DNA of 64,000 bases from Uloborus plumipes (Eukaryota; Arthropoda; Arachnida; Araneae; Uloboridae). The stretch's first letter is position 1; each line of letters opens with the position of its first letter. A model generated the notes under the pieces. It was not told where the DNA came from, ran no database searches, and saw only the letters and a program-made list of their open reading frames with translations. Positions 1 through 8,932 of this stretch are shown piece after piece. The stretch lies in contig JAXGGA010003048.1 of assembly GCA_038373865.1 (NCBI GenBank), forward strand, positions 1 through 64,000, given 5' to 3'. A program made the translations under genes and the position numbers.

Positions 1-387
1 AAAATGACGAGTTTACAGAGAATCGCCCATATAAGAATTGGAAGACTGTAGAAGTAGTACTTTTGCGAGGTAAACCAGCAGATATTAAAAACCATATATA
101 TTTCTTTTGATGTCAAATTCAGTGTTGAGGTTGTAAGATAAAATATTTATCTACACTCACTTGCATTTTATTTCCTTTTAAGCACTCTTGGCCGCCAAAA
201 TAACTATTTTCTTCGAAAGTGAACCAATTTGCTTCTTGATGCATGTTTGCAACTTAATTTTGTTTTATTACGCAAGTTTAAACAAACAGATTGATCTCTT
301 TTATGATTTCACTTTTCAAAAACGAACACTTAGCTTCAACACATAAAACTATTTAAGAAAAATACACTAAAAAATAGGACAGCATAC

Positions 388-444
388 CTGAGATATGAAA
401 CACGAGGCCAGGATCGATTGGCGTTCGAGGACACATAATGCCAT
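388..444 (-). CDS. Candidate first coding exon of a divergent minus-strand gene
   Basis: On the minus strand an ATG at 444-442 in good context (GCGATGG) opens 19 codons (MALCVLERQSILASCFISQ) and ends in phase 0 at a CAG|GTATGC donor. The stretch is richer in CpG than its surroundings and lies about 250 bp from the YJU2 start, as expected of a shared bidirectional promoter. An open, hydrophobic minus-strand frame continues at 70-1, but the acceptor that would join it in frame has a poor pyrimidine tract. I do not recognise the product. A chance open frame or a purely 5' UTR exon is equally possible. Confidence 0.25.
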
Positions 445-691
445 CGCCAAATTTAGCGGAGTACGAAATCACGCCAAATTACTTCAAAGGTTGCTGGAAA
501 AATGGAGGAGTAGCAGACACTTCCTTAACTTAAAACACAGTTGTGCCGAGTCCAATAAACTTTTCAATTTGACATGGCATCAGTAAAAATATCAACAAAA
601 CAGACAAACTTCTGAAGATTTTTGAAGTTTGTAAAGTTAGAACTAAATATTTCATTCATCTTTAAAGGTTTGAGACTTTTATCACAACAAA
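445..691. promoter_or_regulatory. Probable promoter/5' UTR region of YJU2
   Basis: This gap lies between the candidate divergent exon and the YJU2 ATG. It must contain the YJU2 5' UTR and core promoter, because the first coding exon directly follows. I see no clear TATA box. The GC-richer part (about 395-530) is the likeliest core. Confidence 0.35.
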
Positions 692-3600
692 ATGTCCGAA
701 AGAAAAGTTTTAAATGCAAGTTTTTCTTTATGTTCTCTTTTGATTCGTTATCTCTCGTTTCATTGTAATTCATGTCTGTCAGTTGTATAACCATTTCCTA
801 CTCCCCTGCTTTGTTTATGCATTACCATGAACTTCATTTCTCATTTTAGAAATACTATCCTCCTGATTTTGATCCTTCTAAAATCCCTCGGCTTCGGCTG
901 CCTAGAGATCGACAATATACAGTTCGACTGATGGCACCTTGCAACATGAGGTTTGTACAGTTCTGAAAAAATTTGCTGTTTTTTCCCGTGCTACTATAAC
1001 GATAAAGGGAAAATTAATAAATTATTTTTACAAGTTTTTTCCATTTCTACTTTCTTTGTGGTCAATTGACTGGTCCCGAGCTAATTATTTTAAGTTGTTA
1101 GCCAGTTAGTTAGCCAAATTTCAGAAATCTAAGCCAAATTTCGAAAGTCTTAGTCAAAGAATTTTAATTTTCTTTTTTTTTCATAAAATTCATAATTTTC
1201 TCCCATTGGAAATGTCTAAGAATTTTCCGTTCTCCAATAACTTCAGAAATTTTTTCGATTTTATCCAATTCAGCAAGGGTTTGAATGCTTAGCTCAGGCC
1301 CTGATTGTTATTGAACTGCAAACACAAATTATTAACAAATTTTCATCTGCTCAAAATGCAATAAGAAAGTATGAAAATTTTTAATTAAGTATTTCATTTT
1401 CATTTATTTTTAGATGCAAAACATGTGGTGAATACATATACAAGGGTAAAAAATTCAACGCAAGAAAAGAAACTGTTCAAAATGAAGAATATTTGGGAAT
1501 TAAGATTTTTCGCTTTTATATCAAATGTCCTCGTTGTCTTGCTGAAATTACATTCAAAGTAAGTATTTCATTTAAAAATTTTCAATACTGTTAAATTCTA
1601 TTCTTCCACTTTGCTCAGAATATATTCAAAAGTTTAAAGACTTTTATGTGTACAATTCGCTTTATGAGAGTAAAGTCCGAGCTTCCTCTTAGAAGTTGAT
1701 GGATATTTCGATAATCGGGAATTTAGCGAGGTCGTCAAATTTTTCAGATAATTATTTATTTTGGTAACTTTGTTTATGTTTGCGAAGGAAAGGTTTCTTT
1801 CACACATAGAGTAGTGACAAAAATTTGACGCCTACAAAAAATATCGCCATATCCCCAACTATTGAAATCACACCACAAGTTGAAATTCCAAAGTATTGAT
1901 AAAGAAATTCATTCATTGCTTGGGCTGCCATGCAAGGTTTGAAAAAAAAGTGATCTTAAGTTGCACTTTGCAACTAAAAGTTTTAGTTTAATGACCACAT
2001 TTTCACACCATGTGTTATTTTTGACCACTAACTTTTCATTTATACATATAATACAGAAAAAAAACTGGGTGGGTTTTTTCGGGATAATCCCGCTTGGTGA
2101 ACCCTGCGCTTTATTCTATAATAATATCTACCAAAGAACCCTTTTTATGAGAGAATACATTGAATGATGCAATGAATATCCGCAGTTAAAAAATTTTAAA
2201 GAAAACTTTAAAGTAAAAATTAGTAACAAGTTAGGGAAATTTTTGCAAATAAAATTAATTATTTTTGCCACTTTAGAAAAAATTGTGGCTTTACCGGTTT
2301 TTTCCACCTTTGGCAAAAACTTGCCAACCCTACCACTGCTATGACCCCTTAAGAACTAATGTGGATCAAGTCAATTTTAACCTTTTCCACTTTGGCTCTG
2401 AACATAGTACATCTTGACAACAAAATGTTGCTTTCATAAATGAGGCTTTCAAAGCTAAAGGTGGATTGATTATTAAGTCAAAATAAACTTGAATCATTCT
2501 AGCTCTGAATGCCTCAAATAACAATGGCTACCAAAAGTGCCTATTGTTAGTGTCCATCCATGTTTATTTTAATTGTTTATTTACTCTTATTTCAAAAAAA
2601 AATTTGTTTAATTTTTTTAATTCAATTAGTTTCCTAATATATTCCTTTTTTCTTCCTTTATCTTTTAAGACTGATCCTGAAAATGCAGATTATATTGTTG
2701 AGCATGGAGCATCCAGAAATTTTCAAGCTCTGAAGCTTGCCGAGGAAGCAGCTGCAAAGGAAGCCCGGGAACTTGAAGAAGAGGAAAAAAATAATCCAAT
2801 GAAGGTGCATTTCGCAATTACTCTTTTTTTTTTTTTTTTGTCTGATTCCTGTTTGAAAATACCCGGATTAAATTGTAGGGTTCCACATTTTCTATAATTG
2901 CTCTCTTTCTTATACAAGCAGATTAGAGCCGAGTGTTTGATTTTGTACAATCTCAAACAGCTACCTGCAACACATCTTGTTTATAAAGTCTTGCACTGGA
3001 AGAATTTAAAAAAAAAAAATTATAAATATTATTTCAGATTTATACATAAATATTTTTATTCTTGTCTCATCTTTGTTTTTCATTGGTACAATATTGCTAA
3101 ATGTGTGTAGGTGGTGCCAACATCAAAACCTGAAAATAGCTTAATTGTCCAGTCAAACTAAGGGAAAAATTCCCTTAACATGGCCAAAATTGCAACAAAA
3201 GGGTTTTTTTTAGGCAGAGCTGACAGTACTTTTATATTCGGAAACTTGGAGAATTAACAATGGCATCTAGGCTCTTCACTTTGACGCCTAAAAACTTAAG
3301 CTAGGCGCCATCAAGACGCCTAGATTTAAATTCTTATTTCTAACCCTGGATTTCTTGCTCATCCTCTTAGGCTGTTTTATTGATTTTCTTCCTAAATTAG
3401 AATTGAAACAATTTATTAAATGGATTCCACAAAATTTTTTATTCTTAAGGAATAACTGATTGCATTTTCAGTTGTTAGAAAATCGTACCAAAGCATCAAA
3501 ACAGGAAATGGAACTTATGGAAACGTTGGAAGAACTAAAGGACCTTAATCAGAGGCATGCTAAAGTTGATCTTGAAAACTTACTGCAACAAAAACAACAG

Positions 3601-4708
3601 CAGATGATTGATGAAATTAAGCAACAAGAAGATGAGGATGAAGCTCTTGTAAGGTATGAAGCATCATGTTTGTGTGTTGTACTTGTATGTATTCACATAA
3701 ATATAAACATCAGCAGTGATTGAAATCACTGGTGGTCTACTGTTTAACCCTTTAACCTTTTAGATCCAGGCTGTTCATATAGATGTTTTTCTTTCGACTC
3801 AGGTAGTACGACAGTTTAACCACAGATTTCTTTTCCATTGAAAAGAGAAGGTAAAAACTGTCGTACCAGACGTATGAAACCTTGAAAAAACCCCCGGCTC
3901 CGAAGGGTTCGAGTGAAATTTTCAACTTCGTCCTCTAAACTAGACGAGACTTATGGTATAACATGTGTACCGCCCGGTTCCTGAAGGTTAATGTACTAAA
4001 TTAATTACAAATATTTTGAAAATCAGTAAGGTCTAAGACGCCTTATGGTCCCTAAGAAGACTGTTTCTGATAGCAGGTACCATGTCGGCCTCTCAGCGGT
4101 GTACAAGGAGTGGTACTTATAAGCTTCAGCATAAATACAGCTATATATAGGTTTTATAATATTAAATTAATATTAGTGGGACTTCTGAGTCACGTCGGGG
4201 CATAAAGGGTTAAAGACCATTAAAAACTGATTCAGACCATCACAAAATAAAACTGAGAAGCCAACCTATGGTTAATTAAACTCTAAGCTTTTCATTCTAA
4301 TTATTTACGTATTTATTTATTTTTTATTTACAGTAGTTTTGTGTATTTATGTTTTGGTATTTTTTTCTTATATGCAGTTTGAACCTTTTGTTCAAAGAAA
4401 AATACCTTTACTGTTACCACCTGAGAAAGAATAGAGATACCAACCCATCTATTCCCTCCATTCAACTTAATGAAGCATCGTAGGCAGATGACACTAAACA
4501 AAACCTATTTCTGTTGACTATCATGCACAGTTAAATTTAATGATTTATCTAATTGCAGTTCAGCATTTTCCATTTTGAGTTGGAAAAAACAATGCCAAAA
4601 ATCAGTTAAATTGCTTAAGTTTTTCTATTGTCAATGTTTTTGATAAAAGCTCTCTAAAATATGATTGTTACATTTTATTTTTGTCTTTAAGTTTTATACT
4701 TGGCTGAT

Positions 4709-4751
<43 letters not shown>

Positions 4752-7388
4752 TCTCTTCCTCCCCCTCCCCCTCTCTTTTCCTTGCTGATATTGGTCTTGT
4801 CTTTTATTTTCAGCTACTTAAATTCTGAGTTATGGACAAGCTAAAAGTTGTAAGAACCAGGGCCTGAATACTGAATAGGCCATGACCTAGGGCCCCCTAA
4901 ATAGCTAATATTACTTCAGTCTGTCTAAAATTGTTTTAGCCAATTGTTAAAATTAATGTACTAAATTATTAAAAATAATGTAATGTTTGAATAAAGGGGT
5001 CCCGAAAAAGTATTTGTCCTAGGGGAATATCTTAATCGGGCCTTGGTAAGAACAACTGACTGCTTGCTTAAACATATTGTACTGTACAGTCTGGCTTAAA
5101 GTTTAAAGTGGGTATTTTCCCCTCTAATTGCAGTAAATTAGACAGAATTTGATTGAAAAACTTTTGCTTTTATAAAAAATTGAACACACACTAGTTAGTT
5201 TAAAGATATGAAATTATTCAATTATGTCTGTTTACTTTTATATGTAAACTCCATAATGTTAAGTTAACCAGCAAAATTTATTCAAAGTGCATCCTAACTG
5301 GAATCATAATATGAGGAAATTTTCAAAAATGCAGTAGAAGCTTCATTTATTGGATTTTTTATTTTTTAGTTCGTTAGAAAATATTTGTAATGCACGACTG
5401 AGTTTCCTTATGCATTAATTCATCAAGTATTCTTCCCTTTTTCATTAATAAATTTTTCTCATTGAAAAATGTCTTATCATTTTTTTTTCATTATCTATAA
5501 ATTAATTATATTTTCTCTAGATCAATTTTTGGGAAAGCTGGAGACCAAACAGTGAAAAGAATAATTGAAGAACCTGAACCGACTTTTAAGGAAAAACAAT
5601 TAATAGTAAGTATTTAACAAGGTGCCTATGCTCCTTAAACACTCCTTAATTTTCATTTTCCTTTTTTAAGGGTCCTTAAGACTCTAAATTTAGCTTTAGA
5701 TTCCTTAATTTTAATTTTTGCAATTTCCTTACACCTGTTTAAAGTCCTTTCCTAACTAGATGGAAAGGCCAATAAGCTCAGTAGCGTTGAAAACTGGATA
5801 ATAAACCGAAAGCTATTTTGTTTGCTTGTTGTCGAGTGCATCGTTTAACAAATACAGTCAAACCCGTCTTATCTCGAATTTCACGGGACAAGAAAAATTC
5901 GAGATACAGAGGTTGTGATAAAATTTAATAAAAATAAGCAATTCGAACAAAGTCAAATACTTAATAGATTGTTTTACATTGATATTGTTGAATATTTTAC
6001 TGCATGACATGTTGTGAGTCCACGTTTTACTAATTCTGATGACTATTTTGATAGCAAGTTAATGCATACCTTTAAGTACGAACATAGTCTTTGAATGATT
6101 GTGCAAAAGATGATTTTTGTCTCCAAGTTATACCATTGATAAAGGTGGCTGGAGATGAAATTCAAAAATGAGAGGTGAAAGTTCGAGAAATAGAGGTTTT
6201 CGGGAAAAATCATTCGAGATAGACATGAGAAATAACATTGAATTTATGCTCAGGGGTGATTGTGAGTTCATGAAAAAATACCTGAAAGTTTTGAAGAGAA
6301 GTGTGTCTGTGTGTGGGGGGGGGGGGGTGCTTTTTTCAATAAATCAAGGCTCCTATTATTTCAGCACACCTAATTTTATAATCGTACATATTTGATAATA
6401 AATTGTCTTTCATAAACAAACAAGACACATTTCATACATTCAAATAGTTTCTAGTCAAAAACAATAGAATGGCATCTTAACATTTTTGCTCGATGAATAT
6501 TATTAGTAATTATCGGAATATCACCGAAAATTCGAAAAATAAAAAAAAAATACCAAAGGTAAGAAGACAAAAGCATAATTAAAAATATTTTATTTCCGGT
6601 ATTTTCGACCATGAAAATACCAGAATTGATCATGGAAATACCGGAAATCCGGTAAAATACCGGAACACAATCACCCCTGTTATGCTGTAAAAGCAGGGAA
6701 ATTGAAAATTTTTGACAGAGGTTTTCGAGATAAGCAGGTTCGACTGTATTACGCAAAGAGGGGGGACATTGCCTTGAGAGAGGTTGAACTTCTTTATTTA
6801 CGTACAAGACAGAAAAAGAAAGATAAACAACACCCAGGGCATTGGTGGGAATTGCACCCGCAACCTCTTGCTTTCAAAGCGAAACTTCTACCTCTGAGCC
6901 CCCGAGGCCCCAAGCAATTTTGCGATTAGTTTATTAGCAAATATTCTATTATTACATTTTTAACTGTCACTATTGTGTACAGAGTCTCTTATATTTGTTC
7001 TCTTTTTTCCTCCTAGAATAAAGAACCAGAGAGACCAATAAAAAAGCAAAAATTAGTTAACTCAAGTTTGGGAATTATATCCAAAAAGTCAACAACGCCT
7101 CTAGTTCGATTAAAGAGTGACTGTCCAGAAAAACCAACTATGGAGTCTCAAGTTGATGCACTCAAATCCTCTAAAGTTGCAGCAAAACCAGAAAACTCAA
7201 GTATAGGAATTTTGTCCAAAAAGTCTACCACACCTTTAGTGAAAATAAAGAATGATTCTTCAGAAAAACCAAGCTTGGAATCCCAAGTCAATAAACTCCA
7301 ATCCTCTAAAGGTGCACCAACACAAGGAACTTCAGTGCCCAGTGCCTTAGGTCTCTTGGGCTCTTATTCTGATAGTGATAGCAGTTGA
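692..7388 (+). CDS. YJU2: YJU2 (CCDC94), spliceosomal step I factor; complete seven-exon gene
   Basis: Exons are 692-715, 850-950, 1414-1558, 2670-2804, 3472-3653, 5521-5605 and 7017-7388. They sum to 1044 nt, or 347 codons plus TGA. The protein starts [17 protein letters not shown], the family signature. It has a zinc-binding pair of CXXC motifs (C43-X2-C46 and C80-X2-C83), then [13 protein letters not shown] and a charged coiled-coil stretch with [10 protein letters not shown], all typical of YJU2. The C-terminus is family-variable and ends [11 protein letters not shown]2 is a nuclear factor of the Prp19-associated complex that promotes the first catalytic step of splicing and stabilises the branch helix. 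Phases agree at every junction. The first intron (716-849) needs a GC donor (AAT|GCAAGT). The length is close to other animal YJU2 proteins (about 320-350 aa). Oddities are a 45-residue tandem duplication in exon 7 and a very transposon-rich intron 5-6 region. Confidence 0.95.
3756..3987. mobile_element. TTAA-bounded MITE (piggyBac-like ends) in YJU2 intron 5
   Basis: The segment is bounded by TTAA at 3752-3755 and 3988-3991. Its ends are imperfect inverted repeats (CCTTTTAGATCC against CCTTCAGGAACC on the other strand). An internal palindrome (GTACGACAGTTT / AAACTGTCGTAC) forms a hairpin. There is no coding capacity. TTAA target duplication is diagnostic of the piggyBac superfamily, so mobilisation by such a transposase is inferred. 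Confidence 0.5.
3992..4209 (-). mobile_element. TTAA-bounded MITE, same family as the copy at 12.6 kb
   Basis: The right end reads GCATAAAGGG followed by TTAA (4210-4213). On the minus strand the body matches the element at 12609-12911 along its length, including shared blocks such as ACTCAGAAGTCCC, GTACCACTCCTTGTAC and GGTACCTGC. It shares its left TTAA with the neighbouring element at 3756-3987. Confidence 0.7.
4710..4750. repeat. T41 homopolymer
   Basis: An uninterrupted run of 41 T is followed by a CT-rich tract. It lies in YJU2 intron 5, well upstream of the true acceptor at 5519-5520. Its length is likely to be polymorphic or to be miscalled. Confidence 0.9.
4858..5045. mobile_element. 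Short hAT-type MITE with 8-bp target duplication
   Basis: The ends are CAGGGCCTGAATA on the left and, on the other strand, CAAGGCCCGATTA on the right. They are flanked by identical 8-bp duplications GTAAGAAC (4850-4857 and 5046-5053). An 8-bp duplication with CAGGG-type ends is typical of the hAT superfamily. At 188 bp it is non-coding. Confidence 0.75.
5855..6746. mobile_element. TA-flanked pogo/Tigger-like MITE, interrupted by a hAT MITE
   Basis: The left end is CAGTCAAACCCGTCTTATC; the right end on the other strand is CAGTCGAACCTGCTTATC. Both are flanked by TA. Short palindromes of the ATTCGAGATA type follow inside, a pattern of Tigger/pogo elements. The element is split by the hAT-type insertion at 6251-6679; without it the element is about 455 bp. 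No transposase frame remains. Confidence 0.7.
6251..6679. mobile_element. hAT-type MITE, copy 1, nested inside the Tigger-like element
   Basis: Perfect 14-bp inverted termini CAGGGGTGATTGTG / CACAATCACCCCTG bound 429 bp. Flanks share TTATGCT (7 bp). Both ends match copy 2 at 24240-24909, including the near-terminal block rich in CCGGTATTTTC palindromes. It is shorter than copy 2 by internal deletion, or copy 2 carries an insertion. Confidence 0.8.
6785..6912 (-). mobile_element. tRNA-derived SINE
   Basis: Read on the minus strand from 6911, the head resembles a tRNA. It has a GGGCTCAGAGGTAGA A-box, an anticodon-arm-like CGCTTTGAAAGC, and a GGGTGCAATTCCC T-arm/B-box. A non-tRNA body follows, ending in an AATAAA-like tail near 6790. 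The A- and anticodon-arm pattern is closest to tRNA-Ala as I recall it. Stem mismatches show it is a SINE head rather than a functional tRNA gene. Confidence 0.55.
7059..7328 (+). repeat. In-frame tandem duplication in YJU2 exon 7 (2 x 135 bp)
   Basis: Residues 239-283 and 284-328 are two copies of a 45-aa unit. Both begin NSS(L/I)GI(I/L)SKKSTTPLV and continue with EKP..ESQV...L.SSK. The copies have diverged at many silent and conservative positions, so this is an old duplication kept in frame. Each unit carries a Ser/Thr/Lys-rich segment suited to phosphorylation, though that function is only an inference. Confidence 0.85.
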
Positions 7389-7432
7389 TAAGATTTTATT
7401 CTTCAATTTTGGAAATAGCAAATGTTTCTGTA

Positions 7433-7438
7433 AATAAA
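7433..7438 (+). terminator. Polyadenylation signal AATAAA of YJU2
   Basis: A canonical AATAAA lies 45 bp after the YJU2 stop codon, followed by T-rich sequence. A short 3' UTR is therefore likely. Confidence 0.7.
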
Positions 7439-7697
7439 TTGTTTTTAAGTTTATTGTATCCTTATCTATCCTAATAATTAGCTGAAGACATGTAAAAAAA
7501 TCTTTAAAAGCTAAAATTGGGCCCAATGACGCACTCTTTTTCTGCATTTAGTAAATTGTCACTAAAACATAAAAAGTAAAATATTCACAGATAGTCGGGA
7601 TTTTACTGTATTTTAGATGCTAAAAAAAGTAATTTACAGTATTGTTAAAGTTTAAATCTGTGGAACAGCTATAATTAGGGCCCGAATTCAAAATTGG

Positions 7698-8469
7698 TAT
7701 TATTCAACTTCGCAGAGATGGCCTATGACTCCTCCTTTTTTCAGGATTGTCCATTTTTAGGAAGGGGTGATACGCAGATGAAAATTGAGGAATGGGATTC
7801 ACAATTGCGGCATTGGTTATAAAGCTTGAATACGTCACCTTGCTTACCTTTAATTGGTCTCCCAATTTGGGAAATTAGCCAAAGAGGAACCTATTTTAAT
7901 TTTTGCACAATCGAGAAAGATTTCTCATTGGATACAAGAAAGTAGGTGGGTCTTGGTTTTATATCTTTCCGCAGCCATTGGCCATCAACTGCAGCGCCTC
8001 CAACTTTTCATTTAAATTTAAAAACAAAATAGTAACATAAGGGTTGCAATAAAGAAAGCAAAGATTTGTTTTCACTTCCTCGCCAAATGCAGGTGTGGCT
8101 CGAAGAACTATAATTCAACCGCGACGAGATGGCCGGTGTCAATCAAATGAGAAAACGAGTCCATTCCTTAAAATAGGTAGAATTTCTACCCATTCAAATT
8201 CCCCCATCAATTGCGAATCCCATTCCTCAATTTTCATCTGCGTATCAACCCTTCCTAAAAATGGACAATCCTGAAAAAAGGAGGAATCATAGGCCACCTC
8301 TGCGAAGTTGAATTATATTTAATATTTCATAAAACTTATCACTTCGCCAAAATGTCGCTAAACTTGCAAATATGGCACACTGGAGTTTCTTCCTTCTCTA
8401 CCTATTTTAAGGAATAGACTCGTTTTCTCATTTGATTGACACCGGCCATCTCGTTGCGGTTGAATAATA
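7698..8469. mobile_element. TA-flanked MITE carrying an inverted copy of its own family
   Basis: The left end is TATTATTCAACTTCGCAGAG; the right end on the other strand is TATTATTCAACCGCAACGAG. Both lie at TA. A second, shorter member of the family (8109-8317) sits inside in opposite orientation. As a result the subterminal blocks pair as long inverted repeats of about 100 and 70 bp. No coding frame is present. The family is TA-targeting but otherwise unassigned. Confidence 0.65.
8109..8317. mobile_element. Inner 209-bp MITE copy
   Basis: The ends TATAATTCAACCGCGACG and, on the other strand, TATAATTCAACTTCGCAG match the two ends of the surrounding element in reversed order. It carries the family core (TCAATCAAATGAGAAAACG and TTCCTAAAAATGGACAATCC) without the extra internal sequence of the outer copy. 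Confidence 0.65.
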
Positions 8470-8926
8470 CAGGCACATTTAACAAATTTCAAAGAAAACT
8501 GCCCAACAATTTCCATTTGGCTGGTTAGCACAGTATTTACACCCTTTTACCCTGCATAATGAAGAAAATATGATACTTTACTCCCCAGATCCCTATTAAG
8601 TCTCAAGATAACTATGCATTGCAATAATAGAGAGAGAGAATAGCAGTAGTTTGGTTCTTCCTAGTAAGAAAATATATAGTAATATAGAATATTACTATAG
8701 TATTATACTAGTAATATAGAATATAATAGAAAATACATAGTAAGAAAAATCAAAACAATCACGAACCCTGGATACACCAATATGAAAATCAATTTTCTGC
8801 ATTCGAAAACATTGTAATCACTTCAGAAACATTCCATTGTAAGTATCAAGTTTTAATTTAACAAAAAAAAAAAATTCAATATCAACCAGATACACAAAAA
8901 AGACAACATTAGTGTGTTTTAAAATA

Positions 8927-8932
8927 TTTATT
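8927..8932 (-). terminator. Candidate distal polyadenylation signal of the lipoprotein receptor
   Basis: On the minus strand AATAAA reads at 8932-8927. It is the most distal of several candidates; others are at 10476-10481 and 9670-9675. Long 3' UTRs are usual for LDLR-family genes, but nothing in the sequence picks one site. Confidence 0.3.

Noticed and set aside
1..70. Plus-strand coding exon ending CGAG|GTAAAC
   Set aside because: The frame is open, but no continuing exon fits before YJU2 and the minus strand is equally open.
2040..2335. Possible transposon with CAGTGGTAGGG-type right end in YJU2 intron 3
   Set aside because: The right side looks like a terminus (TTGCCAACCCTACCACTG), but no matching left end or target duplication was found.
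6835..6911. Functional tRNA gene
   Set aside because: The boxes are recognisable, but stem mismatches, a non-standard anticodon loop and an attached body fit a SINE better.
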